Source: Bin87 sp963692995
Lineage (GTDB): Bacteria; Chloroflexota; Dehalococcoidia; Lucifugimonadales; UBA3495
Direction: 5' to 3'
Assembly: GCA_963692995.1 (NCBI GenBank)
Contig: OY843611.1
Coordinates: 3,162,001 to 3,226,000 of the forward strand
DNA length: 64,000 nucleotides
Under the pieces are notes generated by a model, which was not told the origin of the DNA, did no database searches, and saw only the letters and a list, made by a program, of their open reading frames with translations. Of the stretch, positions 32,853 through 40,795 are shown one piece after another (position 1 is the first letter of the stretch; each line of letters starts with the position of its first letter). The position numbers and the translations under genes are program-made.

Positions 32853-33551
32853 CTACTCTCCCATCCCCTTCAGCGCCTCCCGCACCTCGGTTTGCAGGGC
32901 TTGGAACACGTCGCTCACGCTGCCCCGGGCGTCCACGGTAACGAAGTTGTGCTGTTTAGCCAGTTCCCGGAACTCGTCAATCAGCGCGCTCTGATAACGG
33001 ATGAAGTTTTCGTAAAGGTCCGTGCCGCCCAAAAAGTCATCACCCGACTCCCAGTGGTCCAGCTGCCGCACCGCGAGCACCCTGGGCAGCAGATGTGCCA
33101 CGTCCACATCCAGATAGAGTACGCGGTCGGGCACCGCGGCGAACTCGAACACGTCGTTGAGCCAGCGCGCCGGCACGCCGCGCACCCGGGCCCGGGCGAT
33201 GATGGAATAGATGTAGCGGTCGACCAGCGCGACCATGCCGGAGCGCATGGCCGGTATGATGCTCTTCTCCAGCCGGTCCCAGAAGTCGGTGGCGTAAAAC
33301 AGGTTTAGGGTAAGGGCGTCCAGGGTGTTCCCGCGCATCGCCCGTTCAATGCCGGAAGCGGCCAGTTCGGATCGTCGGAACCCGGTTACCAGTACGGCGT
33401 ACCCTTCAGCCTCCAGCCACTCCTGCAACATGGCGATTTGCGTGGAACGGCCCACGCCATCAGTGCCTTCCACCACAATAAGACGACCCAGAATAGGCTC
33501 GTCGCCGGCTCCGGGGGGAGTGTGTCCATAGAACCTGATGGCGCTCATCAT
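32853..33551 (-). CDS. Thymidylate-kinase-like P-loop protein, variant Walker A
   Basis: A 232-residue P-loop kinase-like protein. The Walker A region reads VVEGTDGVGRSTQ, so the invariant Lys is Arg. The rest follows thymidylate kinase: VALVDRYIYSIIARARVRG (the DR-Y segment) and LYLDVDVAHLLPRV. It is the third gene after ppx and the thymidylate-kinase-like gene at 33622, with a 70-bp gap. Lys-to-Arg at this position usually lowers phosphoryl transfer strongly, so a regulatory or different nucleotide role is likely. GGGAG lies before the ATG. Confidence 0.75.
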   Translation of the reverse strand: MMSAIRFYGHTPPGAGDEPILGRLIVVEGTDGVGRSTQIAMLQEWLEAEGYAVLVTGFRRSELAASGIERAMRGNTLDALTLNLFYATDFWDRLEKSIIPAMRSGMVALVDRYIYSIIARARVRGVPARWLNDVFEFAAVPDRVLYLDVDVAHLLPRVLAVRQLDHWESGDDFLGGTDLYENFIRYQSALIDEFRELAKQHNFVTVDARGSVSDVFQALQTEVREALKGMGE

Positions 33552-33621
33552 TAACTCTCCCGGGCAATTCTCGCAATCAGTTATCCTCGATCCCGCGACG
33601 GCGGCGCAAGGCTGGCGGCCG

Positions 33622-34458
33622 TTATCCGCTGGACGCGGCCGCCAGCGCTTCCTGTTCCGTCAACCGGCGACGAGATGGCGGGGTGACGTAGCGTCCGGTC
33701 AGGCCGGCCTTGCCCAGGGCTTCCGGCACGCTCTGTCCCTGGATCCGCATGACGCCGCTGACCAGCGGTTCCACGTACCGACGGACCTGCTGCTGCTGTA
33801 CCGCGATAGGCTGCGTGGCATCGATAGTCATCAGACCGAATTCCTCGGTCAAAGCGTCATATTCTTCCAGCAGTTTGCCCTGGAAGATGCGGAAAGATTC
33901 CTCACGGTCGTTGGAGAAGCCCATATCCTGGCCGGACTCGTAGTATCCCAGTCCTTCCCGACCGACGTTGATGCGGTGGATTGATACATCCAGCGGAACC
34001 TTAAAATACACCGCCAGCGAAGGTTGCACGGCGAAGGAATAAACCCGCCGCAGCCACTCGCGGTTCACTCCGCGGGCGGCATCCCGGGCGAAGGCAGTGA
34101 AAACGTAGCGGTCGGCCAGCACAACGGCGCCGGCGCGCAATGCCGGAATAATCTGCGCATGGACGCGGTTGGCGAAGTCGGCGGCGTGGATCAGGCTGAA
34201 GGACATGGGAGTCAGGAGTTCTTCAACCTTGCCCTTTTTGGTGGTGCGCCGCACGATGGGCGACGAATTCCACTCGGTGAATGCGGTCACCAGGTTCTGG
34301 CTGGTGAGCCATTTCCCCAGCAGATCGATCTGCGTGCTCTTGCCGGAGCCGTCAATGCCCTCCACGATGATCAGCTTGCCCGGATATTGGCCGTCGTCCG
34401 GGTGCTGGCCGTAGCGTTCACCCATCTTGTACGCCGGCTGTTCCAGCAATACGGTCAT
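33622..34458 (-). CDS. Thymidylate-kinase-like protein
   Basis: About 278 residues from ATG 34458, which overlaps the ppx stop as ATGA and has GGGAGA upstream. IIVEGIDGSGKSTQIDLLG is an intact Walker A; VVLADRYVFTAFARDAARG is the DRY segment; a C-terminal extension of about 60 residues with PPSRRRLTEQEALAAASSG is not part of normal dTMP kinase (about 210 residues). Polyphosphate kinase 2 enzymes share this fold, and the coupling to an exopolyphosphatase suggests a link with polyphosphate or phosphate signalling rather than DNA precursor synthesis. Confidence 0.75.
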   Translation of the reverse strand: MTVLLEQPAYKMGERYGQHPDDGQYPGKLIIVEGIDGSGKSTQIDLLGKWLTSQNLVTAFTEWNSSPIVRRTTKKGKVEELLTPMSFSLIHAADFANRVHAQIIPALRAGAVVLADRYVFTAFARDAARGVNREWLRRVYSFAVQPSLAVYFKVPLDVSIHRINVGREGLGYYESGQDMGFSNDREESFRIFQGKLLEEYDALTEEFGLMTIDATQPIAVQQQQVRRYVEPLVSGVMRIQGQSVPEALGKAGLTGRYVTPPSRRRLTEQEALAAASSG

Positions 34459-36047
34459 GTTTCGCTTCTCCCTATGCGTAGGTCTTCCCCCATTGCCTTC
34501 AACCATTTTTCCTGAATCTTCGGGCCAGCCACCGCCGACCACCAGGGCGTCGTCAAGGTCAATTTACCCGATTGTCGCCCTATTTGCACAACGGTCTCGT
34601 TGCAATCCGGGGGCAATCTCCGTTCCAGCTCGTCGGCAACCAGTAGCATCACCGCCGCCTGTCGGACCAGCGTAGCGTCATCCCCGGAGAACAGTCTCGA
34701 CTCGTAGAAACGGCGCGGCAGCTGCCCGGCTTCCGCTTCCAGCAGAATCGCCGCCACTTGCGCCGTCTCCCGGTGGGTGAACCCCGGCAGGTCGGTGCGT
34801 ACTATTATGCTGGCGGCTCGATTCAAGCGGTTGTAAAAATCCACCGCGCTGCCCAGGTCCACCAGCAAAGCCGCGCACTCCAGGGATCCGGTGATTTGCT
34901 GACGCTGCCCTTGCCACGCCGCCCGGGCGATGCGTACCGCCAACGCGGCGCGACGGCGGCCGCGCCGGGAAAATTGCGGCGCGAAACGGGCCTCCAGATC
35001 AGCCAGGGACTCCTGCCGCACCGTTTCCGGATCGGACAGCCGAATTTCTTCGCTTTCTTGCAGTGGAGCCGGATGGCGCGCCAGTCCCTCACGCAATCCC
35101 TGGCCCGATACCAGTATCCCATCGGCCTCCATATGGCTCACCAACGCGCGCGCCACCACGGCTCCCCCGACGATGGAATGGCTGCGCGCCAGGTTCATCT
35201 CAGGTATGGCGTCGCGTTCTTGCCGAGACAGTGCGGCGAGAATATAGACCTGTTCGGCCAGCGCCGCGGCCTCGATATGGAACCCGTGCACCTTGATTAT
35301 CGGGTACATCTCGCGGCGCCGGCGCAGGCGGGACAGGAGCCGCACCGACCCGCCGGAGCCCACCAATGCGCCGCCGGCGGGCAACTTGGGAACATCGTCG
35401 CGGGAGAGCACGCCGCATACGTGGTCGTAGGCCGCCTGCACAGCTTCGGGTCTGGGGCGGTTGGTGAGGCCAAACTGGTTGGCGATGCGAAGGCTGCCCA
35501 GCGGCAAGGAAATCCGCTCACCCAGCGTCCGGTCCGTGAACCGTACCAACTCGGTGCTGCCGCCGCCGATATCGGCCAGAACCCCGTCGGTCACCCGCAG
35601 CCCCTGTATCGCTCCGATGAAGCAGTATGCCGCCTCGTCCGCGCCATCGATGATCCGCAGGGAGAGGCCGAAGCGTTGCTCGGCAGCGGCGATGATTGCC
35701 TCGCCATTCCCCGACTCCCGCAGGGCAGCGGTTCCGACGGCCTGGACGGTTGCGATGCCATACCCCCGAGCTACCAGGGCAAAATCCTCCAGGGCATCCA
35801 GCGCGCTGCGGACGCCAACCGCATCCAGCACGCCGTTGGCGTCCACGTGGCTCATCAGGTTCAGGTTGACCCGCTGCTGGGCAACGATCTCGATGCCGCC
35901 GCCGAAGTGCACCCGCATCACCACCGCCCGAGCGGAACCGGAACCAACGTCGATGACGCAAGTGTACCGGCAGCGCTCCCGGCTGGGGCGCGCAGTGGCG
36001 ATCGGACCGGCGACGCCAGCGGGGTCCATGGGCTGGGTTGTCGTCAT
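34455..36047 (-). CDS. ppx: Exopolyphosphatase / GppA phosphatase family
   Basis: About 530 residues. CVIDVGSGSARAVVMRV is the phosphate-1 loop of the ASKHA fold, VLADIGGGSTELVRF is the phosphate-2 loop, and the second half has HD-like helices with SHSIVGGAVVARALV. Ppx hydrolyses polyphosphate and GppA converts pppGpp to ppGpp; the sequence fits either. ATG 36047 follows GAGG. It heads a three-gene unit with the two thymidylate-kinase-like genes. A terminator separates it from the upstream methionine synthase genes. Confidence 0.82.
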   Translation of the reverse strand: MTTTQPMDPAGVAGPIATARPSRERCRYTCVIDVGSGSARAVVMRVHFGGGIEIVAQQRVNLNLMSHVDANGVLDAVGVRSALDALEDFALVARGYGIATVQAVGTAALRESGNGEAIIAAAEQRFGLSLRIIDGADEAAYCFIGAIQGLRVTDGVLADIGGGSTELVRFTDRTLGERISLPLGSLRIANQFGLTNRPRPEAVQAAYDHVCGVLSRDDVPKLPAGGALVGSGGSVRLLSRLRRRREMYPIIKVHGFHIEAAALAEQVYILAALSRQERDAIPEMNLARSHSIVGGAVVARALVSHMEADGILVSGQGLREGLARHPAPLQESEEIRLSDPETVRQESLADLEARFAPQFSRRGRRRAALAVRIARAAWQGQRQQITGSLECAALLVDLGSAVDFYNRLNRAASIIVRTDLPGFTHRETAQVAAILLEAEAGQLPRRFYESRLFSGDDATLVRQAAVMLLVADELERRLPPDCNETVVQIGRQSGKLTLTTPWWSAVAGPKIQEKWLKAMGEDLRIGRSET

Positions 36048-36106
36048 TACATCCTCAGGTGGTGGACGAGGCATTTACGGCGCAGCAGCGGCCGGCTACG
36101 CTACCC

Positions 36107-36141
36107 AAAATAAAAACCCGTATGCCAAAAGGCTACGGGTT
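36107..36141 (-). terminator. Rho-independent terminator after the methionine synthase genes
   Basis: On the minus strand, AACCCGTA-GCC pairs with GGC-a-TACGGGTT around TTTT, directly followed by TTTTTATTTT. It lies 26 bases after the stop of the activation-domain gene. Confidence 0.85.
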
Positions 36142-36166
36142 GTTGCCACAACTGATGGCTCATCGC

Positions 36167-37084
36167 CTATCGGTTCGCTGCCGGCAAATCGGCGATTTCA
36201 GACTCAAGCCGCTGGATGTCGGCCTCGTCCAGGTTGAAATACTTGGCTTGAGGATGGTGAAAGACCACGGCGGATACGGAACCCTCCGGGTCCATCATAT
36301 ACCCGTCGGTCAGCTCCACGCCGATATTGGCGGTAACGTCCAGCAGGGAAAACAGTTTTTCCTGATCTTCCAGCCGGGGGCAAGCGGGATAGCCGAAAGA
36401 GTAGCGCTTGCCCCGGTAGTTGGCGCGGAAGAGATCGCGCAGTTCATCCTCGCCGGGGCCCTGACGGCGCGACGGTTCGCCGATGTTCCACATGGCGCGG
36501 ATGCGCTTGTGCAGCAATTCCGCGAAGCCCTCCGCCGATTCCAGGGCCAGCGCCTGCAACGTGTGGGAATCCAGGTAACGCCCTTCGTTCTTCCATCGTT
36601 CCGACAGGTCGCGCACGCCTGGGCCGACGGTGGTGGCAAACATGGCGAGGTAATCGTTGGCGCCGTCTCCAACCGGGCGGGTGTAATCCGACAGGCACAA
36701 CCTTTCCCGTTCCTGCTGCCGTCCGAAATAAAAGCGCTCCAATTCGGTGACCCCGTCCGACTCGTATATGTAAAGCCATTGTCCCTGGGAGCGGCAGGGA
36801 AAGAACTTGAAAACGGCGCTGGCGGCGATGTCGGAACGGGACAGCATCACGTCCTCGACCCGTTGCGCCTGCCGGCGCAGCTCCACGGCTTTCGGTTCAT
36901 CGTTGCGCAGCGCCTCCCCGAAGCGGCCCCGGTAACCCAGATGCCGGACGTAGAGCATCTGCGGGTTGATGTAGCCGAAGATCTCGTCCAGGTCGTAGTC
37001 GCGCAGGACGTGCAAGCGCAGGTCGGGGGGCTGCGGGGAGGATCCCAGCCGTTCGACGCCGCTCAATGTGACCGCGCTATCCAC
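36167..37084 (-). CDS. Methionine synthase activation (AdoMet-binding) domain protein
   Basis: About 305 residues corresponding to the C-terminal module of cobalamin-dependent methionine synthase, here as a separate gene. GKRYSFGYPACPRLEDQ is the AdoMet-binding signature, and LDEIFGYINPQMLYVRHLGYRG and the C-terminal FHHPQAKYFNLDE are typical. The GTG at 37084 overlaps the metH stop by 8 bases, so translation is coupled. Separate activation proteins are known from Thermotoga. A frameshift is the alternative, but the junction matches a domain boundary. Confidence 0.82.
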   Translation of the reverse strand: MDSAVTLSGVERLGSSPQPPDLRLHVLRDYDLDEIFGYINPQMLYVRHLGYRGRFGEALRNDEPKAVELRRQAQRVEDVMLSRSDIAASAVFKFFPCRSQGQWLYIYESDGVTELERFYFGRQQERERLCLSDYTRPVGDGANDYLAMFATTVGPGVRDLSERWKNEGRYLDSHTLQALALESAEGFAELLHKRIRAMWNIGEPSRRQGPGEDELRDLFRANYRGKRYSFGYPACPRLEDQEKLFSLLDVTANIGVELTDGYMMDPEGSVSAVVFHHPQAKYFNLDEADIQRLESEIADLPAANR

Positions 37085-39692
37085 GAGCCGCGGCTTCCCT
37101 TCCCAACTCTGCGCTCTCCGCGGCCAACCGTGCCGCCAGCCGTTCCCGCTCATCGGCGTCCTGTATGACGTTGGCCAGGGCCAGGCCGCTCATGGCGTCG
37201 GGCGAGTAGGCCACCAGCCCATCGTACTCGGAGGCGATGCGCAGGCGGGTGAAGCGGTTGGAGAGGGCGGCGCCGCCCACCAGCACCGGAACACAGATGC
37301 CGGCGGCGCGGAAGTCCTGCACGGTTTCCACCATCATCTGCGCCGATTTCACCAGCAGGCCCGACAGGCCGATGATATCCGGATTATGCTCGCGGTAGCC
37401 CGCGATAAGTTCTTGTGCCGGCACCTTAATGCCCAGGTTGACCACCCGATAGCCGTTGTTGGACATAATGATCTCGACCAGGTTCTTGCCGATGTCATGT
37501 ACGTCGCCTCTGACGGTTGCCAGCAGCACACAACCCCGGCTGGCGGCGTCGGCGCGCTCCATGTAGGGTTCCAGGTGGGCCACGGCGAACTTCATGGCCT
37601 CGGCGCTCTGCAACACCTCAGCGACGATGAGCTGGTTGGCATTGAACTGCCGGCCAACCTCGTCCATACCGGCCATCAATGGCCCGTTGATGACGGCCAG
37701 CGGCTCCCGCTCCTGCAACGCCAGGTCCAGGTCTTCGGCCAGCCCCTCCTTGCTGCCTTCGATGATGCACTGGGCCAGCCGCTCGTCCAGCGGCAGGGCC
37801 AAGCGTTCTTCGGTGGTGGCCCGTGGCGCGCGGTCCCGGAAATGAGCGGCGAAGGCGGCCACCGGATCCGCGCCCCGGTTCCAGATCAGGTCTTCCGACA
37901 ACTGCCGTTCTTCCTCGGGTATGGCGGCATAACGCTGCATCATCTCCGAGTTGACGATGGCCATGTCCAGGCCGGCCCGGGTGCAGTGGTACAGGAACAC
38001 CGAGTTGAACACCTCGCGGCCGGCGGCGGGCAGGCCGAAGGACACGTTGGAGATGCCCAGCACGGTCTTGGTGTTGGGAAGGGCTTCCTTGATGATCCGC
38101 AGGCCCTCAATGGTCTCGGCCGCGGAACCGATGTAGTTCGCGTCGCCGGTGCCGGCGGGGAATACCAGCGGGTCGAATATGATGTCCTGCTCCGGCACTC
38201 CGTACTTCTCAGTGAGCAGTTTATGGGAGCGTCGGGCGATTTCCAGCTTGCGCTCGCGGGTGACGGCCTGGGCTTGGTGGGGATCGTCGTCGATGCAGCC
38301 CACCACCAGCGCGGAGCCGTACCGCCGGGCCAGGGGAACCACCCGCTGGAACCGTTCCTCGCCGTCCTCAAGGTTGATGGAGTTGATGATTGACTTGCCC
38401 TGGAGACGCTTCAGCGATTCCTCGATGACGGCTGCGTCCGTGGAGTCGATCATAATGGGCGCCTTGACCCTCCGGTTCAGCTGGTCAAGGAACTTGATCA
38501 CGTCGGTAGTTTCGTCTCGGTCGGGGTCCTGTAGGCATACGTCCAGCACGTGGGCGCCGTTGCGAACCTGTCGTCGGCCAATCTCGGCAGCTTCCTCAAA
38601 TCGGTCGCCGGCGATGAGCCGCTTGAAACGCCGGCTGCCCAGCACGTTGGTGCGCTCCCCCACGATGGTAGGCCGGGTGTCCTCGTTGACCACCACCGCC
38701 TCAATGCCCGATACGCGGGTTTCAACCAGGGTTTGCGCCGCGCGGGGGGGCTTGCCGGCCATGGCCTCGCTGATGCGTCGGATGTGATCCGGCCCGGTGC
38801 CGCAGCAGCCGCCGGCTACGTTGAGCCAGCCGTTTTCCGCAAAACGTTCCAGCGTGCCGGCCAGCATCTCCGGCGACTCGTTGTAGTTGCCGTCTTCGTC
38901 GGGCAGGCCGGCGTTGGGGACGCAAGCGATGCCGAACTGCGACAGGTCGTGCAGCGTGCGGATATGGTCGGTCATGAACTCAGGCCCGGTGGCGCAGTTG
39001 AAGCCAACCCAGAGCAGGTCCCGGTGGGCGAGGGACGTGTACAACGCCTCGGCGTCCTGGCCGGCCAGCAGGGTGCCCATGGGTTCGACGGTGCCCTGGA
39101 CTGCCACCGCAACGTTCGCGTCCAGCTCGGCGCGGGCCCGGTCGATGCCCTCCAGGCCGGCCTTGATGTTGATGGTGTCCTGGCCGGTTTCCAGCACCAG
39201 GACGTCGGCGCCGCCCTCAATCAACCCGGCGGCCTGCTGGTGATAGTCCGCCGCCAATTCGTCGAAAGTCAGCCCGCCGGTCACGGAGATAGTCCGCGTG
39301 GTCGGGCCCATGGCCCCGTACACGAAGCGCGGTTTGTCCGGTTCGGCGTCCGCGAAATCGTCCGCCGCGCGACGGGCGATGGCGGCGGCTTCCCGGTTGA
39401 TGCGCCGCGCCTGGGAGGCCAGATTGTACTCGCCCAGCACCAAAGCAGTTGCCCCGAAGGTGTTGGTCTGGATCATGTCGGCGCCGGCGGCCAGGTAGGA
39501 ACGGTGAATGTCGTCGATGACGTCCGGACGGGTGACGTTGAGATACTCGTTGCACCCCTCGTACTCTTCTCCGCCGAAGTCGTCCGGTCCCAGCCCTCGC
39601 GCCTGAATCTGCGTACCCATGGCCCCGTCGGTGACCAGAATGCGCTTGCCAAGCAACGATTTCAGCTCGTGGGTGCGTTCAGAAGCGTTCAT
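37077..39692 (-). CDS. metH: Cobalamin-dependent methionine synthase, without activation domain
   Basis: About 871 residues with three modules. Homocysteine domain: ILVTDGAMGTQIQARGLG near residue 18, zinc ligands in VGFNCATGPE and GGCCGTGPDHI. Pterin-binding domain: PTIVGERTNVLGSRRFKRL near residue 345. Cobalamin domain: a helical cap then TVRGDVHDIGKNLVEIIMSN near residue 725, whose His is the cobalt ligand. The enzyme moves methyl from methyl-tetrahydrofolate to homocysteine. ATG 39692 begins the homologous region; no good ribosome site is visible. The reactivation module follows as an overlapping gene. Confidence 0.93.
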   Translation of the reverse strand: MNASERTHELKSLLGKRILVTDGAMGTQIQARGLGPDDFGGEEYEGCNEYLNVTRPDVIDDIHRSYLAAGADMIQTNTFGATALVLGEYNLASQARRINREAAAIARRAADDFADAEPDKPRFVYGAMGPTTRTISVTGGLTFDELAADYHQQAAGLIEGGADVLVLETGQDTINIKAGLEGIDRARAELDANVAVAVQGTVEPMGTLLAGQDAEALYTSLAHRDLLWVGFNCATGPEFMTDHIRTLHDLSQFGIACVPNAGLPDEDGNYNESPEMLAGTLERFAENGWLNVAGGCCGTGPDHIRRISEAMAGKPPRAAQTLVETRVSGIEAVVVNEDTRPTIVGERTNVLGSRRFKRLIAGDRFEEAAEIGRRQVRNGAHVLDVCLQDPDRDETTDVIKFLDQLNRRVKAPIMIDSTDAAVIEESLKRLQGKSIINSINLEDGEERFQRVVPLARRYGSALVVGCIDDDPHQAQAVTRERKLEIARRSHKLLTEKYGVPEQDIIFDPLVFPAGTGDANYIGSAAETIEGLRIIKEALPNTKTVLGISNVSFGLPAAGREVFNSVFLYHCTRAGLDMAIVNSEMMQRYAAIPEEERQLSEDLIWNRGADPVAAFAAHFRDRAPRATTEERLALPLDERLAQCIIEGSKEGLAEDLDLALQEREPLAVINGPLMAGMDEVGRQFNANQLIVAEVLQSAEAMKFAVAHLEPYMERADAASRGCVLLATVRGDVHDIGKNLVEIIMSNNGYRVVNLGIKVPAQELIAGYREHNPDIIGLSGLLVKSAQMMVETVQDFRAAGICVPVLVGGAALSNRFTRLRIASEYDGLVAYSPDAMSGLALANVIQDADERERLAARLAAESAELGREAAARG

Positions 39693-39772
39693 AATCCAAT
39701 GCCAATTTGTACCGATTTTCACAATCAAGGCTACCCGCAATGAGAAGGGATGTCAAACGACCTGATCCACGG

Positions 39773-39801
39773 ATTACCTGCCCCATGGATTAGGATATAA
39801 T
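39773..39801 (+). promoter_or_regulatory. Promoter giving a probable leaderless mRNA
   Basis: A perfect TATAAT at 39796-39801 ends 7 bases before the ATG at 39809, so transcription should begin at or next to the start codon. The upstream ATG at 39800 overlaps the -10 box and cannot be used. The -35 region (TTACCT, about 39774-39779) is weak. Confidence 0.55.
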
Positions 39802-39808
39802 GTCAACT

Positions 39809-40729
39809 ATGACTACCCCTACGACGGTCAACGATATAAGCGACGTGGCGCGGATCCTGAGGGAGCATCCGGAGTGGCTGGACGTCATCCGGAGCATTGT
39901 GCTGGGCGAGGAGCTCCTCAACCTTCCGCAGCAGTTGTCGGATCTAGCCCAACGGGTTGACGAGTTTGTCCGGGCAACTAACGACAACTTCCGACTGGTG
40001 AATGAACGGCTCGACAAGCTGGAAACAGGCCAGTCGGAACTGCGGGAAGGCCAGTCGGAACTGCGGGAAGGCCAGTCGGAACTGCGGGAAGGCCAGTCGG
40101 AACTGCGGGAAGGCCAGTCGAAACTGCGGGAAGGCCAGTCGAAACTGTGGGCAAGCCAGTCGGAACTGCGGGAAGGCCAGTCGAAACTGTGGGAAGGCCA
40201 GTTGGAACTGCGGGAAGGCCAGTCGGAACTGCGGGAAAGCCTGTCGAAACTGTGGGAAAACCAGTCGGATCTGAGGGCCAACTTTGCCCGTTTGGAAGGC
40301 CGGTTCAGCAACTTTGAAGGTACTGAATACGAACGCAGAGTGCGGAACCGCCTCATCAGCCGATCCACTCACCGGTTTGATCTGAACCGGCCGGTCATTG
40401 TCATGACCCAAGACGCTCAAAGCGCTCCCCAGTTCAACAGCGTAATGCACCGCGCGCTACGGTCCGGTTTGCTCACGATGCCCGAGTTCGAAGACGTGCA
40501 CGAAGCGGACATCGTCATCAGGGACGAGGACGATCGTTACCTGCTGGCGGAAGTTTCCATCACCGCCGAGAACGACGACGTCGAGCGTGCCGTGCGACGG
40601 TCTCGATTGCTGGCGACTGCCGCCGACACGATCGTCATTCCGGCCCTGGTGGCCGCCATTGTGGCGGAGCCGCAACGCGCGCTGGCCGACGCCCAGGGCG
40701 TCAGCCTTTTCGTAATATCCTACCCGTGA
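39809..40729 (+). CDS. Minisatellite-encoded coiled-coil protein with nuclease-like domain
   Basis: About 306 residues. Residues 1-74 match the N-terminus of the protein at 17292. Residues about 75-158 are 12 heptads, SELREGQ, SKLWEGQ and variants, each encoded by one 21-bp unit (40031-40282). The C-terminal about 140 residues carry TEYERRVRNRL, EADIVIRDEDDRYLLAEVSITAEN, the Asp ... Glu-x-Ser of a probably inactive or altered PD-(D/E)XK fold, and a basic helix. The coil must form a rigid oligomer whose length depends on repeat number. It stands alone, divergent from metH. Confidence 0.65.
   Translation: MTTPTTVNDISDVARILREHPEWLDVIRSIVLGEELLNLPQQLSDLAQRVDEFVRATNDNFRLVNERLDKLETGQSELREGQSELREGQSELREGQSELREGQSKLREGQSKLWASQSELREGQSKLWEGQLELREGQSELRESLSKLWENQSDLRANFARLEGRFSNFEGTEYERRVRNRLISRSTHRFDLNRPVIVMTQDAQSAPQFNSVMHRALRSGLLTMPEFEDVHEADIVIRDEDDRYLLAEVSITAENDDVERAVRRSRLLATAADTIVIPALVAAIVAEPQRALADAQGVSLFVISYP
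40031..40282. repeat. 21-bp minisatellite, 12 units
   Basis: The unit CAGTCGGAACTGCGGGAAGG plus C repeats every 21 bp without indels; the first four are nearly identical and later ones differ at a few bases (AAACTGTGG variants). Every unit adds one heptad, keeping frame and coil phase. Confidence 0.92.
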
Positions 40730-40795
40730 CACGGTTAACCGAGTACTGGTTGGGGTGTTGACCAACGCCGGGCGGTTCCGCGATCGCCACCTTTC

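Noticed and set aside
37068..39743. Long plus-strand frames opposite metH (441 and 397 codons)
   Set aside because: Antisense shadows of a clear MetH; composition is His/Gln/Gly-rich and no family is visible.
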